From DAOUAT01 sp964551735 (GTDB lineage: Bacteria > Chloroflexota > Anaerolineae > CG2-30-64-16): a stretch of DNA of 51,234 nt. Location of the stretch: NCBI GenBank assembly GCA_964551735.1, contig CAZKEF010000040.1, positions 1 to 51,234 of the forward strand, in the 5' to 3' direction. A program made the translations under genes and the position numbers. Positions within the stretch are counted from its first letter, which is position 1; each line of letters starts with the position of its first letter. The notes beneath the pieces were generated by a model, which did not search any database, was not told the origin of the DNA, and saw only the letters and a list, made by a program, of their open reading frames with translations. Positions 41,373-49,631 of this stretch are shown in pieces.

Positions 41373-42689
41373 ATGTCGCCTCCGAGCAAGGGCTTCCTCG
41401 ATGCAGCCTATCAAATCCTCAAAGAGGCGGGGCACCCGATGCACGGCCGCGAGATCGTCCAGGCATGTCTCGAACGAGGGCTCTGGACAACAAACGCGCT
41501 CGATCCGAACGTCGCCGGCACAACCACTTTATACTCAGAAATTCGTCGTAATCCCGACAGGCGAGGATTCACGATGCTCGGCAAGGGTCAGTTCGGGTTA
41601 AAAGAGTGGTCCGACGCTGAGAACATGACGACCGCCGGGACGTCCGGCACAACGCCGATTGATCCGGCTCTTGCCCAACCGATCACTTTCTCCGCCGCCG
41701 GGCGGGCTCTGACTCTCACCGGCCAACAGGTATTGGACGCAGCGCGTGGCGCACTGGCAGACGGCCTACCGCCCGAATCACAAGGCTATTTGTCGTGGGC
41801 TGTGGCGATAGATGAGCACCTCGTGGGCGTCAAGTGGCTTTTCAGCCTGGTCACAGGTGCGCCGCGGTACACCTTCAAAACCGGTGAAGTGACGCCGATC
41901 TTCCGGCGTATGGGGTTGATAATACGTCAGCTACGCGCCGAGCCGGAAGCCGAACCTGGCGGAACAGCAACAGCCGAACTTACAAAGCAAGAGTTCCTGG
42001 AACGTGGTCGCGCGGCCCTGGCAGTTCTTGTTTCCGGCCTGGAATACGACGTTCAGACCCTTGTCCCCGATGCGAGACTTCTGAAGGCGACCCTCGCGCC
42101 ATTCCCGGGCGCCTATTACCAGCTTTGGCTTCGGCCCAAAGGACACGAACTCGGCCTCGATTTCGGCAGCAGCCAGAAGTTGAATCAGGAACGCATGCAG
42201 GCGTTTCTACCCCACCGTGATGCCCTATGTCAGGCGCTGGGCGAACAAGTACAGGTGGGACCCTGGGGCAACTCCTGGGCGCGCGTGTGGTACGAACTGC
42301 CGAAAGCGCCGCTGACCGAGGCGCTTGCAAACGCATACGCCGGCCGCCTGCACCGACTAATCCAGACCACGTTGCCGGTCTTGCGGCAGATATACGCCGT
42401 TCGCACTGCGCCGGTGCAGATCCAGGGCCGCACGGTGGCGCCCCCAAGTGCTTACGCGATCCTGGATGCCCAGGTCACGACCGTGCGGGACTTCCTAAAC
42501 GGACGCTCGGGCCGGCCCAGCGATGAACGGCTGTGTGACTGGGTCAACTTCTGTTACGACTTCGGCCTGTTTCGCGAAGGGCGCGACCTGTTCAGGCTAA
42601 TTGACCCATCGCAGGTGAACGATTGGTACTATGAACGCACAAAGCGATTGGCAAGAGTGTGTGCAATGAAGGTGGTCGGACAAGCATGA
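41373..42689 (+). CDS. HARE-HTH protein with one middle repeat domain and island C-terminal module
   Basis: The 438-residue protein has an N-terminal HARE-HTH nearly parallel to its neighbour (FLDAAYQILKEAGHPMHGRE, LERGLWTTNALDPN, FGLKEWSD). A linker region follows, then a middle alpha/beta domain at about residues 200-365 (LTKQEFLERGRAALAV, LGLDFGSSQKLNQERMQAFL, ALGEQVQVGPWGNSWARVWY). The shared module closes the protein (RPSDERLCDWVNFCY...YYERTKRLARVCAMK). The middle domain recalls DUF4268-like domains of restriction-linked proteins (paired strand, FGxxL-W-R pattern). Start 41373 is chosen over 41349 because AGAGGTGG precedes it. Confidence 0.75.
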   Translation: MSPPSKGFLDAAYQILKEAGHPMHGREIVQACLERGLWTTNALDPNVAGTTTLYSEIRRNPDRRGFTMLGKGQFGLKEWSDAENMTTAGTSGTTPIDPALAQPITFSAAGRALTLTGQQVLDAARGALADGLPPESQGYLSWAVAIDEHLVGVKWLFSLVTGAPRYTFKTGEVTPIFRRMGLIIRQLRAEPEAEPGGTATAELTKQEFLERGRAALAVLVSGLEYDVQTLVPDARLLKATLAPFPGAYYQLWLRPKGHELGLDFGSSQKLNQERMQAFLPHRDALCQALGEQVQVGPWGNSWARVWYELPKAPLTEALANAYAGRLHRLIQTTLPVLRQIYAVRTAPVQIQGRTVAPPSAYAILDAQVTTVRDFLNGRSGRPSDERLCDWVNFCYDFGLFREGRDLFRLIDPSQVNDWYYERTKRLARVCAMKVVGQA

Positions 42690-42713
42690 TGAGCCAGCTT
42701 CCAGGAAGCGTTT

Positions 42714-44285
42714 ATGAACACATTCCGCAACTACGCTGACTATGAAATACCGCTGTTGCAGGTCCTGAACGAACTACCGGGCGGGAAGGGCACAACCAGA
42801 GAGGTCAAGGACCGCTTTGGCGAGCGCTTCGATGATCGCATCCCGGAGGAACAGCGCGTTTACATTGAGAGTGTCGACGAGGCGAAGTGGCGTAACATGG
42901 TGGCATGGACGCGAAACAACCTGGTCAAGCGCGGACTGATGGATTCTCCTGCTTACGGCGTCTGGCGCATCACCGATGCGGGGCGCGCATATTTGGCTCA
43001 GGTCGACACCGCCACTCGGCCCGTGGTTGCGCCAATGCCCACGGCACAGCCTCCCGAGGATGCCGACAAGAATGTCGCCCCCCTAATAAACAAAGCAGAT
43101 CTGGTAGAACTAGAGGAGGCCGAGTTCTTGCCGGCGGTGCGCGAGGAATTCGAGTCCCTTTCATCGAAGTGGGAGACACTAACTCCTTCTTGTAGCTTGC
43201 CGCAGGATGGAGTCTTGCAGGTTCGTTTCTCCGCCTTCACCGGTCTCCTGTATCAACTCCACCTCTTGGGCAGCAGTGCCGAATTTACGCTGCACTTCGC
43301 AGGTCCCCCGGAGTTGAACGCTGCATGTAGCAAGGCTTTCATGTCTCACAAAGGCAAGCTAAGCGGAATTCTCAAGAAGCGGGTAACCGTCGAGGAACAG
43401 ACGAGCGAATACACGCGAGTATTGTGGAATATGGCCGCCAGGGAGCCCCTTTGGGCGGTTACGGCGAGACTCCGCGCTCTAAACCTCTCTTTGTTCATAC
43501 TCCAGACCCTGCCCATCTTGAAGGCGGTGCTTGATCAGAAAGAAAACATCAATGGGAAAGCGCTCGTTGACGAACTCACCAAGGCGGCGTTCATCGAGCA
43601 GGTACGTGCGGAACTCGATAAGCAGCTCGTCAAAGCAGGGCCACATGCCACGGCAAAAGCTCCCCGGGAGCAGCTCCTGCATGTTGATTTCTCAGCCTAC
43701 TCTGGCTGTCATTATGCGGTTTGGGTTCATGCACGCACGATTGAGGTTGGGCTTCATCTTCAATCCAGCCGTAAACTCAATTATGCCCGCTTGGAACGGT
43801 TCCTTCCCCACCATGAGGCACTCAGCAAGGCGCTTGGTGAACAACTACGCGTAGAGAAGTGGGGCAAAAATGCCGCCCGCGTCTGCTACGAGTTGCCTAG
43901 GCCACCTCTCTCAACAACGGCGGCGGATGAGTTTGCTAAACGTCTGGTAGTATTGATTCGAGAGACGCTGCCTATCCTACGTGAAGGATTTACCCGTAAG
44001 GCGGAGCGTACCCGGGCTGAAGCTCGTAGCGAACCGCCAGAGCGCGCCCATACAATGATCGATGCCCAGATCGAAGCCATCCTGGACTTCCTTAACGGCC
44101 GCGCCGGCCGGCCAAGTGATGAACGGCTCTGCGACTGGGTGCATCTGTGCTACGAATTCGAGCTGTACCGCGAGGGACGAGATCTCTTCGCGTTGGTTGA
44201 CCCCATGCAAGTAAACCCCTGGTACTATGAACGCGCTAAACGCCTGGCAAAGGTGTGTGCGATGAAGGTTGTAGGACACGCATGA
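42714..44285 (+). CDS. Mrr_N winged-helix protein with two middle repeat domains and island C-terminal module
   Basis: The 523-residue protein starts with an Mrr N-terminal winged helix (YEIPLLQVLNELPGGKGTTR to NMVAWTRNNLVKRGLMDSPA and GVWRITDAGRAYL), the DNA-binding part of Mrr-type restriction enzymes. The Mrr nuclease domain is absent. Instead there are two tandem copies (about residues 140-285 and 295-450) of the middle domain of the previous gene. The second copy is the closest match (LQSSRKLNYARLERFLPHHE, ALGEQLRVEKWGKNAARVCY). The C-terminal module (RPSDERLCDWVHLCY...YYERAKRLAKVCAMK) is almost identical to its neighbour. The stop overlaps the PglZ start (ATGA). Confidence 0.78.
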   Translation: MNTFRNYADYEIPLLQVLNELPGGKGTTREVKDRFGERFDDRIPEEQRVYIESVDEAKWRNMVAWTRNNLVKRGLMDSPAYGVWRITDAGRAYLAQVDTATRPVVAPMPTAQPPEDADKNVAPLINKADLVELEEAEFLPAVREEFESLSSKWETLTPSCSLPQDGVLQVRFSAFTGLLYQLHLLGSSAEFTLHFAGPPELNAACSKAFMSHKGKLSGILKKRVTVEEQTSEYTRVLWNMAAREPLWAVTARLRALNLSLFILQTLPILKAVLDQKENINGKALVDELTKAAFIEQVRAELDKQLVKAGPHATAKAPREQLLHVDFSAYSGCHYAVWVHARTIEVGLHLQSSRKLNYARLERFLPHHEALSKALGEQLRVEKWGKNAARVCYELPRPPLSTTAADEFAKRLVVLIRETLPILREGFTRKAERTRAEARSEPPERAHTMIDAQIEAILDFLNGRAGRPSDERLCDWVHLCYEFELYREGRDLFALVDPMQVNPWYYERAKRLAKVCAMKVVGHA

Positions 44286-47002
44286 GCGACGATTCTATTC
44301 CACAAAGCCTGGACGAGCACCTTTACCGCAAGCTGGCAGGTCTGCACGCCAATGCACGCCTGGTCTTCGTGTTCGATCCTGCCGGCCGGTTAGGTCTGGG
44401 GCCAGAGATCACGGCCGGCGGGCAGGTATGGCCGGTGCAACTTTATGATGGTAACGACCTGAGTCTGCGCGCCTCGCTGGCACAGGCCGGTTGGACGGCC
44501 TTCCGGCCGGGGAAGCGGGTTTTGATCTGGACGACTGCGCCGCGGGGCTCCGACCTCGGCAGCAACGCGCGCATCCGCCTCAACAGCTTGACCGATCTCC
44601 TGGCCCTTGCCGACGAGATCCTCGACCTCAGCCTGTGCGGGGTGCTGGCCGAACTGATCCCCAACGAAAGCTGGCCGCCGGAGGCATTAACGCGCCACGA
44701 GGCGGTTTTCGCTGCCAACCTGCCCCTCGTGGTCTCCGGCCATGCCGAGCTGCGCCGGCATCTCCCGCGCGGCGCTGTGCTTGACATCCATGCCGTGCGC
44801 GCGCTGGCGCTACACGTCAGCAAGCCAGACCTACCCGTCGGCGAGTTTCTGTTCCACCGCGATTCCCCTGAGCAAGTCCTTCGTCGCTATATCAAGCTGG
44901 CCTGGAGCGCGGATTGGGATGCGCAAAGCCACGAACTGCTGCGCCAGCATGCGCGTTCATCGCCGCAAGTCACCTTGGGCAACGTCGCCGCCTGGTTCGA
45001 GCCGACTCCTGAAAACCTGGCCATCTACCTCTACGTGCGTCGCATCCTCGGCCAGGCGCAGGTATCTAACATCGCGAACCAAGTGCGTGGCCTGGGCATT
45101 CTAGGCTTCGACCCCGAGCCGCTGGAGCCCTGGGTTGAGACGGTGCTGAGACGCTGGGAGCGTGATCCCGCTTGGCGCGGCCAGGTCATCGCTGGTGCCG
45201 AAGATCGCCTGACCGAAGGCGATCTGCAAAAGATCGCGGGGATCCTGCCCATTCGCAGCCCGGATGAACTTTGGACAGTGCTCAAACAGGCCGAGACGCC
45301 GGCGGCGATTTACGAGCTGGCGAGGCGACTGCTCGACATGATGCCCGAACCGGAGCTTGATACGGTGCTGGGCGCCTGGCCCGTGCATCGGCCGCCGAAG
45401 CTGGATGAGCTGCCGGCTGCACGTCATCATGCAGCAGCCAAGGCGATCGCCGGGTTCCTGGATGAAGCGGCGGCGGTGGTATCGGCATTGAACACTTACA
45501 CCGAACCGCCATCCGGTCTCTCCAGCATCTTGGACTGGTACGTGGAGGGGCGATACTACGACCTGGAGTTTGCCTGCGCCCGTGCTGCGGGCCATTTACG
45601 TCGCGTGCCCGATCATGGCCTGGAAAGCCGCTTACAACGCTATCTGGATGGCTTGCGAAACCGTGTGCGCGCACTCCTGGGGGCTGCCGACGAGCGACTT
45701 GCCGAGCAAATCCGAGCTAACTGGGGCAAGTATCTAAACGACCCACGCCTATCTACGCATGTGCTTTGGGACCTCGTCAGACAGCGCCGGCTGCGTCCCA
45801 CACCGGAAGCTCGTCTTTGGATAGTGGTCTTCGATGGGATGCGGTGGGACACCTGGCAGCGCGTCGTGAAGCCCAGACTACTGGAACTCTTCGAGGCAAA
45901 AGCCCCGGAAAAGGCTTACCTGAGCCTGCTGCCTTCCTGGACGCCGATCGCACGCACGGGTCTGTTGGCGGGCCGACCTCCTGCTGAATGGCAAGGGCCG
46001 GATGGCCGCCCCACCCGAGATCAGGCGCTTTTGGCCGCGCGCTTCTTCGAGATTCCGGCCGGGGAGCGGGAGGCCAAGCTTCAGTTCTATTCCGGTATGG
46101 AAAGCGACCGCATCTACCGGCAGCTTGACCAGGATCACCGCTATCCATGGAATGTACTGATCTTCAACATCAGCGATGATGGCCTCCACCAGGAGCGAGG
46201 GGACCTGGTTGCATTGAACGAAGGCATCGAGACAAAGCTCAAGGGCATCATGCTCACGCTCAACGGTCTGGTAGGCCCAGAAGATACCGTCGTGGTGTCG
46301 AGTGATCACGGTTTTGTCGAGCTGGAGAACGATGGCAACGGTATCACAATCCAAGAAGATGACCGCTTGTCGCGGCAGGCGGCCGGACAAGCGGATCCTG
46401 TCCGATATCGTTACATCGTCGGACTAGACCACCCGGCGGGACTGAGTGTCCAGCACCGTGGCCTGCGCGACTCATCGTTCACCGTGGCCGTCGGCCGTCG
46501 CTGGTTCAGGCGGGCCGACAGTGGGTACCGCGCGCCCGACCGTTACGCGCATGGAGGACTCTCGCTGGCCGAGATGGTCGTACCTGGCATCTCATTGCGC
46601 CGCATCGTTGAGAAGCGGATCGAGCTAGATTTCATCGAACCCTCAGCCCCGGCAGTGACGGTGCAAGAGGGCGAATTGCTGCCGCTGAACATCATAATCG
46701 AAAACAGCGGCAACCAGCCGGCCAAGTTCGCGCTGGAAGTCCAGGCAAACACGGATGCGCAGCCGCAGACTTTCCAGGGCAGAGCTGATCCTATGGGGCG
46801 CTGGGGAGTCAATGCTACGGTACGACCCATATACAAGGAACGCGGCGACTCGACGGAACTCGTCAAGATCGTGTTGTGCTACACTGACGCCAAAGAGAGC
46901 GCAGTGATCAGGCGTCTCGAAGTCCCCGTCAAGATTATGGTGCGGCGTGATCGGGTCGAAATCGAGTTCGGTGGCCTGGATGAGCTTGACGATCTGGTGT
47001 AG
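44282..47002 (+). CDS. pglZ: PglZ, alkaline-phosphatase-superfamily BREX protein
   Basis: The 906-residue protein has the PglZ domain in its C-terminal half: IVVFDGMRWDTW (Asp about 518), then SLLPSWTPIARTGLLAGRPP, and VVVSSDHGFVEL (Asp-His about 675-676). These are the metal-site blocks of the alkaline phosphatase superfamily. The N-terminal half is helical with repeated units. PglZ is the one gene common to all BREX types and is required for both defence and methylation there. Its translation is coupled to the Mrr_N gene, tying the novel genes to the BREX core. Confidence 0.92.
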   Translation: MSDDSIPQSLDEHLYRKLAGLHANARLVFVFDPAGRLGLGPEITAGGQVWPVQLYDGNDLSLRASLAQAGWTAFRPGKRVLIWTTAPRGSDLGSNARIRLNSLTDLLALADEILDLSLCGVLAELIPNESWPPEALTRHEAVFAANLPLVVSGHAELRRHLPRGAVLDIHAVRALALHVSKPDLPVGEFLFHRDSPEQVLRRYIKLAWSADWDAQSHELLRQHARSSPQVTLGNVAAWFEPTPENLAIYLYVRRILGQAQVSNIANQVRGLGILGFDPEPLEPWVETVLRRWERDPAWRGQVIAGAEDRLTEGDLQKIAGILPIRSPDELWTVLKQAETPAAIYELARRLLDMMPEPELDTVLGAWPVHRPPKLDELPAARHHAAAKAIAGFLDEAAAVVSALNTYTEPPSGLSSILDWYVEGRYYDLEFACARAAGHLRRVPDHGLESRLQRYLDGLRNRVRALLGAADERLAEQIRANWGKYLNDPRLSTHVLWDLVRQRRLRPTPEARLWIVVFDGMRWDTWQRVVKPRLLELFEAKAPEKAYLSLLPSWTPIARTGLLAGRPPAEWQGPDGRPTRDQALLAARFFEIPAGEREAKLQFYSGMESDRIYRQLDQDHRYPWNVLIFNISDDGLHQERGDLVALNEGIETKLKGIMLTLNGLVGPEDTVVVSSDHGFVELENDGNGITIQEDDRLSRQAAGQADPVRYRYIVGLDHPAGLSVQHRGLRDSSFTVAVGRRWFRRADSGYRAPDRYAHGGLSLAEMVVPGISLRRIVEKRIELDFIEPSAPAVTVQEGELLPLNIIIENSGNQPAKFALEVQANTDAQPQTFQGRADPMGRWGVNATVRPIYKERGDSTELVKIVLCYTDAKESAVIRRLEVPVKIMVRRDRVEIEFGGLDELDDLV

Positions 47003-47050
47003 GGTTAGGAAGGCGGAACCGGCGCTGGCCAGCCCGAGGGGATTGACACT

Positions 47051-48502
47051 TTGAACGCAACATTGACACCTACCGACGAAAAGGTCCAACACCTGATGGG
47101 CGACCGGGTGGTGCTCAAACCGCTCACCCGCTGGAACGAGGCGTATAAGGAATTCCCGCGCTACGTGTTGGAGTACCTGTGTGCGCGCTACGTCGATCCG
47201 GGCAACCCGGTGGCCGGCCAGGCGCGGATAGATCGCCTGCTTCAGGAGCACTACGTCGAGAGCGACGCGCGCGAGCTGATCAAAAGCCGCATCAAGGAGA
47301 AGAGCGAGTACATTCTGCTCGGCTCTCTGCAAGTACGCCTGGACGCGGCGCGCGATCATTACTGGGCGGAGGTGCCCGCCCTGGGCGATAGCTTCGTGCG
47401 CGTCAGCCAGCGCGTGCTGACCGAGTACGGCGAAGCCCTCATGACGGGTGGGGCCTGGGGCACCATGACCATCGAGTACGATGCGAAGTACGAGCTCAAG
47501 GGGCGCATCTACCCCTTCTTCGTGCGTGACTTCAAGCCGTTTCAGATCACTCGTTTGGATTTGGACGACTACCTGGACAAGCGCCGGCAGTTCGAGACCG
47601 GCGAATGGATCGACCTGCTCGTCCAGACGGTCGGCTTCAACCCGGCGCGGTTCAGCGACCGCGAAAAGCTGTTGATGCTGTTGCGCCTGGTGCCTTTCGT
47701 CGAGGCCAACTACAACTTGATCGAGTTGGGCCCACGCGAGACCGGCAAAACCTACACCTACCGCAACACCTCCAGCCGGGCTTTCGTCATCTCAGGCGGC
47801 AAGGCCACACCGGCCACCCTTTTCTACAACGTTGCCTCCCGCAAGATCGGCATCCTGGGCTACCGGGATGTTGTATTCTTCGACGAGATCGCCAGCACCA
47901 GCTTCACCGATCCGGAAGCGACAGTCAGCGTGCTCAAGGACTACATGCAGACCGGTCATTTCAGCCGCGGCCCGATGGAGTTCACAGCGCAAGCGAGCAT
48001 CGTCCTCGGCGGCAACATAGACTCGGACCTGGAACGCAAGGCGCCGTCGGCCCGCTATCGCCACCTGTTCGAGTCCATGCCGCCCGAACTCGGCGCCGAC
48101 ACCGCGTTCCTGGACCGGCTGCACGCCTTCCTGCCCGGCTGGGAGCTGCCCAAGATTCAACCCGGTAACTATGCCCAGGGCTATGGCTTCATCACCGATT
48201 ACCTGGCGGAGATTTTCAACCGCCTGCGCCGGCGCAATTACCAGACCGTTATTAACGCTCGCGCGGACTTCAGCGGCCTCACCGGCCGCAACCAGGATGC
48301 CATTCGCAAAACTGCAGCGGGCCTACTCAAGCTGATCCATCCGCACCGAACCGCGGATGATCTGCCGGACGAAGAGCTCAAGCCCTGCCTTGATCTTGCC
48401 GTGGAGTGCCGCGGGCGGGTGGTGGATCAGCTCGCAGTGCTGGCGCCGACGGAGTTTAGGCCGGCACATTTTCAAGTCACTCTGCATCCGTTCACTGTTT
48501 GA
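47051..48502 (+). CDS. brxL: BrxL-like AAA+ ATPase, short form
   Basis: The 483-residue protein shows the BrxL N-terminal domain (RVVLKPLTRWNEAYKEFPRY, VLEYLCARYVDPG) and the ATPase domain with Walker A LGPRETGKTYTYRN (G227-T234) and Walker B VVFFDEIAS (D278-E279). The arginine-rich RYRHLFESMPPELG and QGYGFITDYLAEIF follow. It ends soon after the AAA lid, so the C-terminal Lon-like domain of long BrxL proteins appears absent. In type 1 BREX, BrxL is a DNA-binding ring ATPase needed for defence. The start is TTG 47051, since the first in-frame ATG (47096) would remove part of the conserved N-terminus. Confidence 0.88.
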   Translation: MNATLTPTDEKVQHLMGDRVVLKPLTRWNEAYKEFPRYVLEYLCARYVDPGNPVAGQARIDRLLQEHYVESDARELIKSRIKEKSEYILLGSLQVRLDAARDHYWAEVPALGDSFVRVSQRVLTEYGEALMTGGAWGTMTIEYDAKYELKGRIYPFFVRDFKPFQITRLDLDDYLDKRRQFETGEWIDLLVQTVGFNPARFSDREKLLMLLRLVPFVEANYNLIELGPRETGKTYTYRNTSSRAFVISGGKATPATLFYNVASRKIGILGYRDVVFFDEIASTSFTDPEATVSVLKDYMQTGHFSRGPMEFTAQASIVLGGNIDSDLERKAPSARYRHLFESMPPELGADTAFLDRLHAFLPGWELPKIQPGNYAQGYGFITDYLAEIFNRLRRRNYQTVINARADFSGLTGRNQDAIRKTAAGLLKLIHPHRTADDLPDEELKPCLDLAVECRGRVVDQLAVLAPTEFRPAHFQVTLHPFTV

Positions 48503-48700
48503 TCGGGAGACAGGCTCATTGAGCAGCCGGGGGTGGCTCAGAGTGAATCCAAGAAGCATCAGTTGTCCTCATTCCAGCCGAGTGTTTTCTGGTTGCCACC
48601 CCAACATTGACACCACCCCGACCCTGATGTAAAGTCATCCCAGGGTCGCCACCCAGCAACCGATCTCACCGTCCAGCGGATCCTCGCTCCGCCAAGTCGC
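48503..48700. other. Region downstream of the island, no gene seen
   Basis: About 200 bases after brxL hold an imperfect hairpin (ACCCTG...CAGGGT near 48618-48645). There is no convincing ORF and no clear intrinsic terminator. Confidence 0.4.
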
Positions 48701-48753
48701 TTGCGGCCCGAGAGCAGATCACCTCGGCGAGGTGATCTGCTCTCGGGCCGCAA
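48701..48753. repeat. 26-bp-arm perfect palindrome
   Basis: TTGCGGCCCGAGAGCAGATC continuing ACCTCG (48701-48726) is mirrored exactly by 48728-48753 around a single central G. It is the longest perfect inverted repeat in the window. It lies just upstream of the small membrane protein's RBS and downstream of the island. No T-run follows, so it is not a standard terminator. Confidence 0.92.
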
Positions 48754-48776
48754 ACATCTCACAAGGAGCGAGAGCC

Positions 48777-49028
48777 ATGTTGCACAGTCCGCTGTTCTTC
48801 ATCTGGGTCGGCTGGGTGCTGGTGATCGGCGCCGTCGCGGTGGTGCGCGGGATCTGCGCCAGGCGTGAGGGGGCTGAACGGGAACAGAGGCGCGCAGACC
48901 GTGCCTCGCGACGGGTCGGACGCACTCAGCATCCGATCAATCTCCCGCAACACCATTCCCTGCCGCCCGGCTACCGCCAACACCTGATTGACGTCGGCAT
49001 CATCAAACCTGCGGGCGATCCCACCTGA
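48777..49028 (+). CDS. Small membrane protein
   Basis: The 83-residue protein starts behind ACAAGGAGCG. It has one N-terminal membrane helix (FFIWVGWVLVIGAVAVV), then a highly basic linker and a short C-terminal segment LPPGYRQHLIDVGIIKPAGD. No family is recognised. Its transcript leader would begin with or contain the 26-bp palindrome. Confidence 0.6.
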   Translation: MLHSPLFFIWVGWVLVIGAVAVVRGICARREGAEREQRRADRASRRVGRTQHPINLPQHHSLPPGYRQHLIDVGIIKPAGDPT

Positions 49029-49112
49029 CCGGGCTTACATCCCGGATGCGCGAGCATACGCTCGCACGAACGCCAGACACCTGCACTGGCGTTTCTTCTT
49101 TGAGCCACCGTC

Positions 49113-49379
49113 ATGGACTTCGAGCAGGCGCCCGATAGCTTCGGCTACATCGTCTTCGACCGCACCGACCGGGAGGCGGACGCGCGGCGCTTCTACATGA
49201 TCGCCTGGGAAGCCACCCTCATCGACGACGGCGCGGTGGTGCGCACCTTCGGCCGCAAGGGACGCTGGAAGCGCGTCATCACCACGCCCTACCCCTCGCT
49301 GCAAGCCGCCTGGCCTTTGATCCGCGCCACGGTCAAGACCCGCCTCCGCCATCAGTACCGCATCGTCGAATCCGGCTGA
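49113..49379 (+). CDS. WGR-domain-like protein
   Basis: The 88-residue protein resembles a stand-alone WGR domain: FYMIAWEATLIDDGAVVRTF followed by GRKGRWKRVITTPYPSLQAA. The W-G-R signature is read here as F-G-R-K-G-R. WGR domains bind nucleic acid ends and occur in PARPs and some restriction proteins. No strong RBS precedes the ATG. Confidence 0.65.
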   Translation: MDFEQAPDSFGYIVFDRTDREADARRFYMIAWEATLIDDGAVVRTFGRKGRWKRVITTPYPSLQAAWPLIRATVKTRLRHQYRIVESG

Positions 49380-49468
49380 TCCCGCCGCTGACCAACTTCG
49401 ACCTCTCGTGATCGCCGGGCGCGCCGTCCCGAAACGCCTGATCACTGACAATCGACACCAAAGAAAGC

Positions 49469-49600
49469 GCCTAGCGGACCGCGCATCGGCCGCCACGCGC
49501 CTGCCGCAGTGAAGCGAATCGTGAACCAAACCGCCACAACAGCGAAACCCGCTTCACAAAAATCCTCGATAGCGTGGTCGGCTGCATGCGCTGGTTGGGC
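49469..49600 (-). repeat. attC-like integron recombination site
   Basis: The element is bounded by GCCTAGC (one mismatch from the RYYYAAC core) and GTTGGGC (fits GTTRRRY). Imperfect complementary arms lie inside it (GCGCATCGGCC against GGCTGCATGCGC), with an inner perfect stem GTGAAGCG/CGCTTCAC. Length (132 bases) and layout match attC sites. On the reverse strand it directly follows the YdeI-like gene by 32 bases, as in an integron gene cassette. Confidence 0.6.
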
Positions 49601-49631
49601 CGCCACTTTGTTGACCCGATTGACCGGCCCC

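Noticed and set aside
42714..44285. Calling the 523-residue protein an Mrr restriction endonuclease
   Set aside because: Only the N-terminal winged helix matches; the Mrr catalytic D...(Q/E)xK block is missing and the remainder is duplicated domains plus the island tail.
31456..48502. The island could be a DISARM system (methyltransferase plus helicase genes)
   Set aside because: No drmA-type helicase, drmB (DUF1998) or PLD gene is present, whereas PglZ and BrxL-like proteins clearly are.
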